DNA of 64,000 nucleotides from Streptomyces bicolor (GCF_000719285.1 NZ_JOFS01000017.1:1-64000), one strand, 5' to 3'. Positions 1-8,560 are shown, numbered from the stretch's first letter. Notes: a model not told the origin generated them from the letters alone. Numbers and translations are program-made.

Positions 1-724
1 CCCGCGCACGGCACCCCCGCCACCAGCACAGGCACGACAACCAGCAGATGAGTGACGAACCCCGCCGGATCCGGCAACAGCAACGCCGCCCCCGCCGACG
101 CCGCCACCGGCACCCCGACCATCACCCCCAGCCCCCGCCACCGCCCCGCGAACACGAAGAGCAACGCCACCGGCGCCAGCAACGGCTTCAACGCGACCGC
201 CGCCCCGATCACCGCCCCGGCCGCCACCCACCGCCCCCGTCCCGCCAGCAACAGCCCCAGCGGCAGTGCGAGCGCGGCCGTGGCCGTGGCCGTCCAGTTC
301 CCCAGCAGCACAAGGTGAGCGAACGGCGCGAACCCCACCGCGAGCCCGATCAGCCCGAGCGCCGCGAAACGGCTGCGCAACGCGACACCGTGCAGGCGCA
401 GGGCGCACACCCAGCCCCCCACCAGACACCCGACGACCCCCACCGGCACCAGCACACCCAGCGCATCCCGCGCAATCAGCACCTGCGGGACCGTCGCCAG
501 CACCGCACTCGGCAAATAGAGGAAGTGGGAGTCGTCATACGGCGACCCCCGGCCAGCCAGACCCGCGCCGCCCGCACGACGTTGGCGTTGTCCATCCCTC
601 CGTCCGAGGTCACACGAGCCGTACGCACCACAAGTGCCGTCAGCACGGCCCCGAGCACCACCCACAGATGCCACGTCGCCCGTCGTACCAACCACCCGGA
701 GATGTCGCTTTTGTGCTCGCTCAC
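1..724 (-). pseudogene. GT87-type (DUF2029) membrane glycosyltransferase, 5' part only, apparently frameshifted
   Basis: The minus strand reads as the N-terminal part of a polytopic membrane glycosyltransferase of the GT87/DUF2029 type, which usually transfers mannose from a polyprenyl carrier. The first 50-60 codons (hydrophobic helix, then DGGMDNANVVRAARVWLAG) are in one frame. The continuation SPYDDSHFLYLPSAVLA, followed by several hydrophobic helices, is in the next frame. The switch falls in a C-run at 546-550 (G-run on the coding strand). One extra G would restore an unbroken GGSPYDD junction, as expected for the family. The start is uncertain: GTG at 724 gives MSEHKSDISG, while ATG at 799 adds a tail that does not look like protein. 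The 3' end lies outside the window. It may be a real mutation or a homopolymer sequencing error. The family call is fairly sure, the pseudogene status is not. Confidence 0.6.
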
Positions 725-797
725 CGTCTGAACGCTAGGGGCGCTTGGGCCTCTTGGGGCGGAGCGGCACACCCGCGACCCGTCTAAGATGCGCCCC

Positions 798-1682
798 ATG
801 AGCTATGGGCAGCAGGGGGGACCCCAGTCCCAATGGGATCCCTGGAAACCGCATTCCCAGCAGCCGTGGAACGGCGGCGGCGCCGACCAGACCCCGGACT
901 GGGCCGCGCTCGCCGAGGCCTCCGAGTCGCGCAACAAGCGGCGCCGGCTGCTGTTCGTCGGCGGCGGCGCGCTCGCGACCATCGCGGTCGGTACCGCCGT
1001 CGCCGTGGCCGTGGTGTCAGCGAACGACAACCCCTCCTCGAACCAACCGGCTTCGGGCCTGTCCGGTGCGGGGAACCTGCCGGGCTCCACCACCCAGGCC
1101 CCGTCGTTCGAGCCGACGAGCGCTCCGCCGCCGCTGGACCCGAAGGACTTCATCTCCAGCAAGAGCAAGGACACCTCCCCCCTCGGCGCGCAGATCCTCT
1201 TCCCGGGCACGCAGTACACCGTGGGCGAGACGGTGTACAAGAAGGGCCCGACGGACGACACGAAGAGCTGCTCCGCGGCCGCCAAGGGCGGACTCCCGAA
1301 GATCCTCACCGACAACGACTGCACCCGCCTCCTGCGTGTCTCCTACGTCCAGGGCGGCATCGCGGTGACCGTCGGCGTGGCCGTCTTCGACACCGAGGCA
1401 CAGGCCACCAAGGCCGCCGCCAAGGTCGACCCCCAGAAGGACTTCCTCAGGTCGCTCTCCGGCAAGGGCGTCAAGGGCTTCTGCAACTCCACCGTCTGTC
1501 TGATGTCCGCCAACTCCTACGGCCGTTATGCCTACTTCACCATCACCGGCTTCACCAGCGGCAAGGACGTGACGGACAAGGACACGGAGGTCTACAAGGC
1601 CAGCAACAACCTGAACAGCCTCACGTACGACCGGATTCACAAGCGGGGCGAGGCCCAGGCGTCGGCGGCGGCCAACGAGTAG
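798..1682 (+). CDS. Membrane-anchored hypothetical protein with extracytoplasmic domain
   Basis: A 294-residue protein. It has a Gln/Pro/Gly-rich cytoplasmic N-terminus (about 1-50), a basic NKRRR stretch, one transmembrane helix (about 53-75), a Ser/Pro/Thr-rich linker, and an extracytoplasmic domain of about 180 residues with four cysteines that could form disulfides. I recognise no catalytic motif. This layout is common for Streptomyces membrane proteins of unknown role. The ATG at 798 (MSYGQQGG) is preferred over the in-frame ATG at 789. A TAAGAT hexamer at 785-790 lies seven bases before it, which fits a -10 box of a leaderless transcript, and there is no Shine-Dalgarno sequence. The gene is divergent from the GT87-like gene and convergent with the glycosyltransferase at 1778. 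Confidence 0.75.
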   Translation: MSYGQQGGPQSQWDPWKPHSQQPWNGGGADQTPDWAALAEASESRNKRRRLLFVGGGALATIAVGTAVAVAVVSANDNPSSNQPASGLSGAGNLPGSTTQAPSFEPTSAPPPLDPKDFISSKSKDTSPLGAQILFPGTQYTVGETVYKKGPTDDTKSCSAAAKGGLPKILTDNDCTRLLRVSYVQGGIAVTVGVAVFDTEAQATKAAAKVDPQKDFLRSLSGKGVKGFCNSTVCLMSANSYGRYAYFTITGFTSGKDVTDKDTEVYKASNNLNSLTYDRIHKRGEAQASAAANE

Positions 1683-1777
1683 TGGCGGACGACCGAGTAG
1701 ACGGGGAAGAGGTGGCGTTGGGGCGCGGTTGGATGGATTTCCGCCCGCCGCCGCAGCTCATCCGTACGCCCCCACTT

Positions 1778-2533
1778 TCACCGGTGCTTGAGCCGCAACC
1801 GGATCGGCACGACCGCCGACTCCAGCTGCGTCCTCAGTGTCATCTTGGACACACCCTCCGTCCGCTCCTCGAAGCGGATCGGGATCTCCACGGCGCTGTG
1901 CCCGGCCCGCACGGCCTTGTACTTCAGCTCGACCTGGAAGCTGTAGCCCGCGCTGTCCAGCGTGGCCAGGTCGATGTCCCGCAGGGTCGCCGCCGACCAC
2001 AGATTGAAGCCGGCCGTGATGTCCCGGATCTTCGTTCCGAGCACGGCACGGGCGTACCGGTTGGCGAACCGGGACAGCAGAACGCGGTGCATCCCCCAGT
2101 CCTCGTCGAGGGAGCCGCCCTCGACGTACCGGCTGCCGACCACCAGGCCCACCCCCGAGGCCACCGCCGTTCCCAGCATCCGCGGCACAGCCTCCGCCGG
2201 GTGGCTGCCGTCGGCGTCCATCTGGACGACGTACGCGGCGCCCTCCTCGAGCGCGGCGCTCATGCCCGCGACGTACGCCCGCCCCAACCCGTCCTTCTCG
2301 GTCCGGTGCAGCACGCTCATCCGGCGCCGCCCGTCCCAGTTGTACTTCTCGGCCAGCTCCTCGGCGAGCCGCCCGGTGCCGTCCGGGCTGGAGTCGTCGA
2401 CGATCTTCAGGTGCAGCCCGTCGATCGGCAGGCCGAGCACCAGCTCGGCCATCCGCGGCAGGTTCGCGGCCTCGTTGTAGGTCGGCATGACCACGGTGAC
2501 CGGCACACCAGGGTGTCTGTCGAGTTCCGTCAT
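1778..2533 (-). CDS. Polyprenol-phosphate mannosyltransferase-like GT2 (DPM1/Ppm1 type)
   Basis: A 251-residue soluble GT-A fold enzyme of the dolichol-phosphate mannose synthase group, which moves a sugar (usually mannose from GDP-mannose) onto polyprenyl phosphate. Visible motifs are VVMPTYNEAANLP near residues 13-25, VDDSSPDG (Asp46/Asp47) and the metal-binding DADGSHP (Asp106/Asp108). The C-terminal acceptor motif region includes RFEERTEGVSKM. It has no membrane helices, so it resembles bacterial Ppm1 catalytic domains without the Lnt fusion. ATG 2533 follows a GGGAGGG ribosome-binding site. A longer reading to 2728 only reads through antisense of the dehydrogenase gene. It is the last gene of the five-gene operon, 29 bases after the UDP-glucose dehydrogenase. 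Its product could feed the GT39-like transferase encoded in the same operon. Confidence 0.85.
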   Translation of the reverse strand: MTELDRHPGVPVTVVMPTYNEAANLPRMAELVLGLPIDGLHLKIVDDSSPDGTGRLAEELAEKYNWDGRRRMSVLHRTEKDGLGRAYVAGMSAALEEGAAYVVQMDADGSHPAEAVPRMLGTAVASGVGLVVGSRYVEGGSLDEDWGMHRVLLSRFANRYARAVLGTKIRDITAGFNLWSAATLRDIDLATLDSAGYSFQVELKYKAVRAGHSAVEIPIRFEERTEGVSKMTLRTQLESAVVPIRLRLKHR

Positions 2534-2562
2534 GGCTTTCTCTTTCCCTCCCCTAGGAGCCC

Positions 2563-3873
2563 CTACCGGGGCCCCTCCCCAACGGGCGCGGGCCTCCCCA
2601 GCGCCCGGAACTGCCAGCCCGCCGCGGCCCAGCGGTCCGCGTCGAGCACCCCCCGCCCGTCCACGATCCGCGGACGGGAAACCAGCGACCGGGCCCGCTC
2701 CGGGTCGATCTCCCGGAACTGCGGCCACTCGGTCAGATGCAGCACGAGATCGGCGCCCCCCAGCGCCTCCTCGGCCGACAGCGCATAGCCGAGGAGCGGG
2801 AACGCCTTGCGGGCGTTGTCCATCGCCTCGGGGTCGTAGACCGTGACGTCGGCGCCGTCGAGGCGCAGCCGGGCGGCGACGTTGAGCGCCGGCGAGTCAC
2901 GGATGTCGTCGGAGTCGGGCTTGAAGGCGGCCCCGAGCACGGCGATCCGGGCCCCCAGCACCGATCCCCCGCACAGCTCCCGCGCCAGTTCGACAACCTT
3001 GTCGCGGCGCCGCATGTTGATCGCGTCGACCTCGCGCAGGAAGGCCAGCGAGACGCCCAGCTCGTCGGCGCGGTGCGCGAACGCGCGGATGTCCTTGGGC
3101 AGGCAGCCCCCGCCGAAGCCGACGCCGGCCCGCAGGAACTTGCGGCCGATCCGGTCGTCGTACCCGATCGCCTCGGCGAGCACGCCGACGTCGCCGCCCG
3201 CGGCCTCGCAGACCTCCGCCATCGCGTTGATGAAGGAGATCTTGGTGGCGAGGAAGGCGTTGGCGGCCGTCTTGACCAGCTCGGCGGTCGGGAAGTCGGC
3301 GGTGACGAGCGGAGTGCCGGCGGCGAGGACGGGGGCGTACACGGTGCGCAGAATCGTTTCGGCACGCTCCGACCGCACCCCGAACACCAGCCGGTCCGGC
3401 CGCAGCGTGTCCTCGACCGCGAACCCCTCCCGCAGGAACTCCGGGTTCCACGCGACCTCGGCCTCGGCATGCGCCTCGGCGAGCCTTTCCGCCGTCCCCA
3501 CCGGCACGGTCGACTTGCCGACCAGCAGCGCGTCGGGCCCGGCGTGCTCGGCGATGGCCGCGAAGGCCGAGTCGACGTACGTCAGGTCCGCCCCCTCGGA
3601 GCCCTTGAGCTGCGGCGTACCGACACACACGAAGTGCACGTCGCCGAAGGCCCCGGCCTCCTCGTAGGAGGTGGTGAAGCGGAGTCGGCCGCTCGCCGTG
3701 TGCTTCGCTATCAGCTCGGGCAGCCCGGGCTCGTGGAACGGCACCCGGCCCGCCCGCAGCGCGGCGACCTTGTCCGGGTCGACGTCGACCCCGAGGACCT
3801 CGTGGCCGAGTTCCGCCATACAGGCGGCGTGGGTGGCACCGAGGTAGCCGGTGCCGATGACGGTGAGCCGCAT
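2563..3873 (-). CDS. UDP-glucose 6-dehydrogenase
   Basis: A 436-residue NAD-dependent UDP-glucose/GDP-mannose dehydrogenase family protein, of usual length, that oxidises UDP-glucose to UDP-glucuronate in the cytoplasm. Seen in order: an N-terminal Rossmann motif GTGYLGATHA (residues 7-16), the Thr-Val-Pro loop GKSTVPVGT, the substrate motif NPEFLREGFA, the central ELVKTAANAFLATKISFINA helix, and the catalytic cysteine Cys257 in GGGCLPKD. The C-terminal domain has GAAFKPDSDDIRDSP. It lies 30 bases after the GT39-like gene and 29 bases before the DPM-like gene in one operon. This suggests the operon's polymer contains glucuronate or a sugar derived from it. A second, more divergent nucleotide-sugar dehydrogenase is at 36624. 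Confidence 0.92.
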   Translation of the reverse strand: MRLTVIGTGYLGATHAACMAELGHEVLGVDVDPDKVAALRAGRVPFHEPGLPELIAKHTASGRLRFTTSYEEAGAFGDVHFVCVGTPQLKGSEGADLTYVDSAFAAIAEHAGPDALLVGKSTVPVGTAERLAEAHAEAEVAWNPEFLREGFAVEDTLRPDRLVFGVRSERAETILRTVYAPVLAAGTPLVTADFPTAELVKTAANAFLATKISFINAMAEVCEAAGGDVGVLAEAIGYDDRIGRKFLRAGVGFGGGCLPKDIRAFAHRADELGVSLAFLREVDAINMRRRDKVVELARELCGGSVLGARIAVLGAAFKPDSDDIRDSPALNVAARLRLDGADVTVYDPEAMDNARKAFPLLGYALSAEEALGGADLVLHLTEWPQFREIDPERARSLVSRPRIVDGRGVLDADRWAAAGWQFRALGRPAPVGEGPR

Positions 3874-3903
3874 CAGTACGGCCTTTCTTGCTTCAGAGGG
3901 AGC

Positions 3904-5700
3904 TCAGGAGGTCTTGATCCAGATGCGGTACTCGCTCGTGCCGTTCGCGTTGCGGAACGGGATCTCGGCCAGCAGCCGGTAGTGCGAGTTGCCCTTCACC
4001 GCGGCGGCGATGATGTCGTCCACCCTCGGGTTGGTGAGCCCGTCGAGGACGATCAGGTCGAAGTCGCCGTCCTTGACCGCCGCCTTGTAGGCCTCGTCAC
4101 CGCTGTAGTACTTGCCCTTCTCGTCCTTGTACTCCATGCCGAAGAGGCTGTGCCACTGACCGTGGCTGGACTTGTCGTACAAGTAGTAGACGGGCACCTC
4201 GGGCGTCGAGGCGAGGTAGTTGCCCTTGCGGTCCACATGGGGCTCGATGGCGTTGATCATCTTGGTGGAGTTGGGCCAGATGTCGAAGCGCCAGTCCGCC
4301 TGCTGGATGCCCAGGCACAGCACCGCCGTCCAGAGCATGATGCCGAGCTGCGGATAGCGGAAGTGCGCACCCACCAGGCGGGTCACTCCCACACCGGCCA
4401 TCGGCGCGGCGAAGAGCAGACCGAAGCCGACGTGCTTGAACAGCGAGACGACGGTGCCCAGATGGATCTGGTACGCCGGTGCCAGTACGGCCGTGCCGCA
4501 CAGCACCAGGCCGAGCAGGGCCCGCCAGCGCCAGCCGGGGTTGCCGAGGTGCAGGGCCAGCGGCGACTCGTTCATACGGCTGCGCCGGACGTACGAGATC
4601 GCGCCGCCGACGGCCGCCAGGAACATCAGCCCGCCCCACTTGACGGTCTGCTCCAGCAGGAACTCGGTGGTGTCGGTGCCATGGGTACGGTCGGTGGTGG
4701 TCTGCCGCACACCGGCCATCAGGTCGGTGGTGTACACCCCGGCGGCGAGCAGACCGCCCATGCCGAGCCCGAGCAGCACCATCCGCGCGAACGCCTTGCC
4801 GCCCTTGTGCGGCCACGCGGTGAGCAGCGCGAGCACGACGATGGTCGGCAGGTACAGCGCGGACGCGTACTTGACCCCGACCGCCAGCACCCCGACCGGT
4901 GCGGCGAGCAGCACGGCGATCACGGGCGCCCGGTCGGTGCGCACGACGATCCAGGTGGTCAGGGCCAGCAGGAACACCGCGGCCGCGTCGTACGTGGCGA
5001 AGTAGCCCATGACGACGGTCGACTGGAGCACCGCGAAGAGCGCGGCGCCCGCCAGCGCGGCCCGCTCGTTGAACAGGCGCCGCGTGAACGAGTACAGCAG
5101 CCCGGTCGTGCAGAGCATGAAGAACAGGCTCAAGGTCCGCGCCCCGGCGAGCCCGAACTTCGCGTCCACGATCGCGGCGAGCAGCGGGTAGAGCTGCGGC
5201 GAGCCGGAGAAGTACGCGGCGTAGTCGCGGGGCATCTCGGTGCCGTGGAGCAGGTGGTCCAGCTCGGCGTGGCCGGCCGCCAGGTACAGCGCCTCGTCCT
5301 GGAACGCGGTGTTGGACAGCCGCAGCGACAACGCCGCCTGGATGGCCAGGATGCACAGCAGCACGGCCCGGCTGACCCAGGCCCGCCGCCTGCTCGCCGC
5401 CATCTCCCAGCCGGCTTCCGGCGTTTCGGGGATGTGGTACCCGGGCTCGTCCGGCACCTGCTGGTACCGGACCGTGCGCAGGGCGTAGGTCGGCTGGTCG
5501 TCGTGCATCCCCTGCGGCTGCTGGGGGACGGCTGCCGTGTACGGCGGCTGCTGCTGTTCGTAGGCCTGGTACTGGTCGTCGTACGCATAACCCTGCTGAG
5601 AGGGGCGCTGACCGTTGGAGTTGAACCAGGTGGAGGCGTTCTCCTCCTCGGCGTACGGATCGTAGGGCTGAGGTGTGTAGTGATCGTGTCGGGAGGTCAT
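3904..5700 (-). CDS. GT39/PMT-like polytopic glycosyltransferase
   Basis: A 598-residue membrane protein. An unusual Gln/Tyr/Pro-rich cytoplasmic tail of about 100 residues comes first, then a first helix (AVLLCILAIQAALSLRL). An external loop follows with the acidic FQDEALYLAAGH motif, which corresponds to the catalytic Asp/Glu position in GT-C enzymes such as protein O-mannosyltransferase and ArnT. About ten further helices and a C-terminal soluble domain of about 120 residues come after. GT-C enzymes use a polyprenyl-phosphate sugar on the outer face of the membrane, and the DPM-like enzyme of this operon could supply it. ATG 5700 overlaps the stop of the upstream hydrolase gene by one base (TGATG), which points to translational coupling. 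The acceptor is unknown. Confidence 0.82.
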   Translation of the reverse strand: MTSRHDHYTPQPYDPYAEEENASTWFNSNGQRPSQQGYAYDDQYQAYEQQQPPYTAAVPQQPQGMHDDQPTYALRTVRYQQVPDEPGYHIPETPEAGWEMAASRRRAWVSRAVLLCILAIQAALSLRLSNTAFQDEALYLAAGHAELDHLLHGTEMPRDYAAYFSGSPQLYPLLAAIVDAKFGLAGARTLSLFFMLCTTGLLYSFTRRLFNERAALAGAALFAVLQSTVVMGYFATYDAAAVFLLALTTWIVVRTDRAPVIAVLLAAPVGVLAVGVKYASALYLPTIVVLALLTAWPHKGGKAFARMVLLGLGMGGLLAAGVYTTDLMAGVRQTTTDRTHGTDTTEFLLEQTVKWGGLMFLAAVGGAISYVRRSRMNESPLALHLGNPGWRWRALLGLVLCGTAVLAPAYQIHLGTVVSLFKHVGFGLLFAAPMAGVGVTRLVGAHFRYPQLGIMLWTAVLCLGIQQADWRFDIWPNSTKMINAIEPHVDRKGNYLASTPEVPVYYLYDKSSHGQWHSLFGMEYKDEKGKYYSGDEAYKAAVKDGDFDLIVLDGLTNPRVDDIIAAAVKGNSHYRLLAEIPFRNANGTSEYRIWIKTS

Positions 5701-6725
5701 CACGGCTTCCGTACGTCGAAGCCGAAGCTGTCGTCGGCGGCCAGGCGCTTGAACTCCTTCAGCGCCAGCGGGCTCGCCTCCAATCGCCAGTCGGCACGCT
5801 TTTTGTGGTTGAACCAGACGAAACCGAGCATGTCGTCGTCCGCCGTGACGCCCGCGAACAGGTTGCGGATGTCGGCACGCCGCCGCTCACCCGCCATCGC
5901 GGCGGTCTCCAGCAGGATCATCGGCTTCTTGGTGAAGGTGCGGACCTGGTCCCGGGTCGCCCCGAAGACGCTGTCGAAGGCGCCGTCCTCCTCGATCGTC
6001 CAGTAGCCGATCAGCCCGACCCAGTCGACATAGGCGTCGCCCGGGTAGTACGGCTTGAGCTTGACGCTCTTGACCGGGTTGACGATGTTGGGCGACCAGG
6101 CCCAGATGACGTTCGAGGCGCCGACGTCGATGAAGGTCTCGTGGACGTGCCGCCAGGCGGCCACGTAGTCCGCGGGAGTCACGTTCTTCGTGCCCCACTT
6201 CTCCCAGTGCCCGTTGAACTCATCGGCGAAGGAGATCACGACGGGCAGGTTCAGCTTCCGGACGGCGGTGGCGTACTCCTTGATGTACGCGTCCGACTTC
6301 CCTGCCGCGATGTCGGCGACCGGCGTGTCGAAGGGCTCCCACGACATCAGCGTCATGGCGCCCTCACGCCAGGCGTTGCGCACCCCGCTGGCGTCGAAGC
6401 CGTCGCCCCAGGCGGCGTAGTACTCGATGAGGTTCGGCTGCTTGCCGACCATCTTCGTGTACGTGTCGATGGCCGCCATGGAGTTGGGCGCGCCGTCGAC
6501 GGCGGCCCCGAAGTACTTCTTGCCCGGCTTCAGCAGGGGTACGACGTCGTAGGGGACGTCGGCCTCGGGACTCGCCGAGGAGTCCGCCCCGGCCTCGGCC
6601 TCCCCCGCACCGGCCGAGGCGGAGCCGCCCGAGTCCTCGCCGAGGACCGAGCAGCCCGTGAGGGCGAGCGCGCCGGCGAGCAGGCAGGCCGTCAGAGCCG
6701 TACGGGCACGGGTGAACGTCCGCAT
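5700..6725 (-). CDS. Secreted lipoprotein, GH26-like glycoside hydrolase
   Basis: A 341-residue predicted lipoprotein. The basic N-terminus and hydrophobic stretch end in the lipobox LTGC (Cys25), followed by an Ala/Glu/Ser-rich linker to about residue 60 and then a TIM-barrel-like catalytic domain. FADEFNGHW carries Glu169, in the position of the acid/base of GH26 (HEMNG-type motif). KPMILLETAA carries Glu273, in the position of the nucleophile. GH26 members cut beta-mannans and some beta-1,3/1,4-glucans; the substrate here is not evident. It lies between the GT2 synthase and the GT39-like gene with one-base TGATG overlaps on both sides. This recalls the pairing of cellulose synthase with the BcsZ hydrolase, so it probably trims or releases the operon's polymer. 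An upstream extension to 7226 is antisense noise inside the synthase gene. Confidence 0.85.
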   Translation of the reverse strand: MRTFTRARTALTACLLAGALALTGCSVLGEDSGGSASAGAGEAEAGADSSASPEADVPYDVVPLLKPGKKYFGAAVDGAPNSMAAIDTYTKMVGKQPNLIEYYAAWGDGFDASGVRNAWREGAMTLMSWEPFDTPVADIAAGKSDAYIKEYATAVRKLNLPVVISFADEFNGHWEKWGTKNVTPADYVAAWRHVHETFIDVGASNVIWAWSPNIVNPVKSVKLKPYYPGDAYVDWVGLIGYWTIEEDGAFDSVFGATRDQVRTFTKKPMILLETAAMAGERRRADIRNLFAGVTADDDMLGFVWFNHKKRADWRLEASPLALKEFKRLAADDSFGFDVRKP

Positions 6726-8344
6726 CAGGCAGCCACCTCCTTCTCGCGCGGCTGCACCAGGACCCGGCCCACGACCAGGGCGTAGAAGAGCCCGGAGGAC
6801 AGGATCAGGGCGAAGTCCGGGGCGTCCATGGTGAACGTCCGGTAGACCGCTCCCAGGACCCAGATCAGCGCGGTGCCGCCGCTCCAGACCCACATGCCGA
6901 TCCAGAAGCGCCGGGTCTTGTTCTTCTTGGCACCGGAGGAGCCGGTCGGCTGCCAGCCCATGCGGTTCTTGCGCAGGATGTCCCAGATGGCGAAGACGTG
7001 GGCCCAGCCGTACATCAGGCGGGCCGCCCAGGCCTCCAGGCGGTAGGGCGCCTTGTGCCACATCGGGAAGACGATCGTGGTGTAGATGATGCTGGGCAGC
7101 ACCAGGGCCAGGTGCTCGACCATCAGCTTCTCCGGCATCATCAGCAGCAGCACGATCGGGATGACCGGGGCGGCGAAGGTGAACAGCGCCGTGTGGATGT
7201 AGTAGAAGAAGCCGGACATGTAGCACAGGCGGCTGGAGAACCTGATCTTCGCCTGCCAGAACTTACGGCTGCCGAGCAGGCTCATCGACCCGGAGCACCA
7301 GCGGTACTGCTGGTTGAAGAAGGCGCCGGCCGTGTCCGGGCACACGCCGGTCGACACGGCGACCGGCACATACCGCAGATCCCAGCCGAGCCCCCGCAGA
7401 TCGAACCCGGTGTGCACGTCCTCGGAGTGTTCGATCAGCGTCGTACCGCCGTTGGTCTCCAGTGCCGCCCGCCGGTACACCGCACAACTGCCCACGCAGA
7501 TCGCGCCGTCACTGCCCTGCCGCGACACCTGCACGGACCGGTAGAACAGCTCCTGCACCGCACCGGCCCCGCGCTCGATCCAGTTCTGCGAGTCCAGCAC
7601 CCGGAAGTACTGCGGCGACTGGACGATGCCGATGCGCGGGTCCGCCTCCATGTACGGCAGCAGCTCCTGGAGCAGGTCGGAGCGCGGGGTGAAGTCGGCG
7701 TCCAGGATCAGGATGTACTGCCCGTCGGACTGCCCGAACCCGAAGTGCAGGTTGCCCGCCTTCTTGAACCAGCCGCGGTTCTCCCGGGTGCCGTAGCGGA
7801 ACCCGAAGTCGCGTGCCATGGCGGCGAGTTCGGGACTGGCCCCGTCGTCGAGCACGAACGGAACACACACCCCCGGATACCGGTCGGCCATCTCCCGCAC
7901 ATGCCGCCAGGTGTTGTGCAGCACCTCGATGGGCTCACCGCACACAGGAAGAAAGACATCGACCGTCGGATACACGTCCGGCCGCCAGTTGTGCACGAGC
8001 CGCTTGTGGTGCGCGATGTCGAAGTCCCGGGTGAAACCGTTCACCCGCAGCGAGACCAGGTAGTACAGCACCGTGAAGACGAGCAGCGGCGTGTAGATCC
8101 ACAGCACCGGCGTCGACTGCGCCAGCTTGAACTGGCTCACCACCAGACAGCAGAAGCTGATCAGCGAACTGATCGTCAGAATCCACAGATGCCGTCTGGC
8201 GTAGGAGTACTTCTCCTTGTCCGTCGGCGGCAGCGGCAGCAACCCCAAAGGAGCGCCATCACCCCGCCCCGCCTTCCGGCGCCCGCCACCGTTCTCGCGC
8301 ACGGCGCGGCGCCCCCCGGTCCGCGCAGGACCAACTGAACTCAT
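6725..8344 (-). CDS. Processive GT2 polysaccharide synthase (cellulose-synthase-like)
   Basis: A 539-residue inner-membrane glycosyltransferase. Two helices lie at about 53-72 and 79-98. A cytosolic GT2 domain follows with the full set of processive-synthase signatures: DDG at 166-168, DAD at 215-217, HSED (Asp309 as likely catalytic base) and QQYRW at 345-349. Four or five C-terminal helices form the export channel. No PilZ domain follows, so direct cyclic-di-GMP control as in BcsA is not supported. These motifs place it with cellulose, hyaluronan and related synthases, but the sugar cannot be read from sequence. It is the first gene of a five-gene operon and its stop overlaps the hydrolase start. 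ATG 8344 is the first start in the frame; the first 45 residues are basic and probably disordered. Confidence 0.9.
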   Translation of the reverse strand: MSSVGPARTGGRRAVRENGGGRRKAGRGDGAPLGLLPLPPTDKEKYSYARRHLWILTISSLISFCCLVVSQFKLAQSTPVLWIYTPLLVFTVLYYLVSLRVNGFTRDFDIAHHKRLVHNWRPDVYPTVDVFLPVCGEPIEVLHNTWRHVREMADRYPGVCVPFVLDDGASPELAAMARDFGFRYGTRENRGWFKKAGNLHFGFGQSDGQYILILDADFTPRSDLLQELLPYMEADPRIGIVQSPQYFRVLDSQNWIERGAGAVQELFYRSVQVSRQGSDGAICVGSCAVYRRAALETNGGTTLIEHSEDVHTGFDLRGLGWDLRYVPVAVSTGVCPDTAGAFFNQQYRWCSGSMSLLGSRKFWQAKIRFSSRLCYMSGFFYYIHTALFTFAAPVIPIVLLLMMPEKLMVEHLALVLPSIIYTTIVFPMWHKAPYRLEAWAARLMYGWAHVFAIWDILRKNRMGWQPTGSSGAKKNKTRRFWIGMWVWSGGTALIWVLGAVYRTFTMDAPDFALILSSGLFYALVVGRVLVQPREKEVAA

Positions 8345-8464
8345 GAAAGACCCACCCCCGGGCCCGGATACGGCCCGTTGACCCCCACCCTCTGCGCGGC
8401 CTTCCCCATGTCGATTTCTCGAACAACGGCCGAGCAGCTCGAACTACCGCCCGAGAGGCGAAAG

Positions 8465-8522
8465 GTTATACGAGAGGTAAGAAGGCCGTAAGGGGCATCA
8501 AGCGGACTTACGCCCGGTAAGT
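8465..8522 (-). promoter_or_regulatory. Probable promoter/operator region of the GT2 synthase operon, with TTAC-N5-GTAA palindrome
   Basis: A perfect inverted repeat ACTTAC-GCCCG-GTAAGT occupies 8506-8522. A TATAAC hexamer (minus strand, 8465-8470) could be the -10 of the operon promoter about 120 bases before the GT2 start; no convincing -35 is seen. Further GTAA words occur nearby (about 8477 and 8488). The half-sites TNAC and GTNA with five bases between them match the outer part of the published BldD consensus, but the central CWG does not match. Confidence 0.4.
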
Positions 8523-8560
8523 CCCGACATGAGCACTATCCGACCCCAAATGTCAGGTAA

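Noticed and set aside
48..731. Plus-strand frames rich in Arg/Pro/His at the window start
   Set aside because: Composition is that of antisense GC-rich DNA; the minus strand gives membrane helices and GT87-like motifs.
2737..6006. A 1089-codon plus-strand frame
   Set aside because: It runs antisense through three well-recognised minus-strand genes and has no recognisable domain.
6726..7226. An N-terminal extension of the GH26-like protein
   Set aside because: It would overlap the GT2 synthase in another frame. The lipoprotein signal starting at ATG 6725, coupled to the GT2 stop, explains the gene fully.
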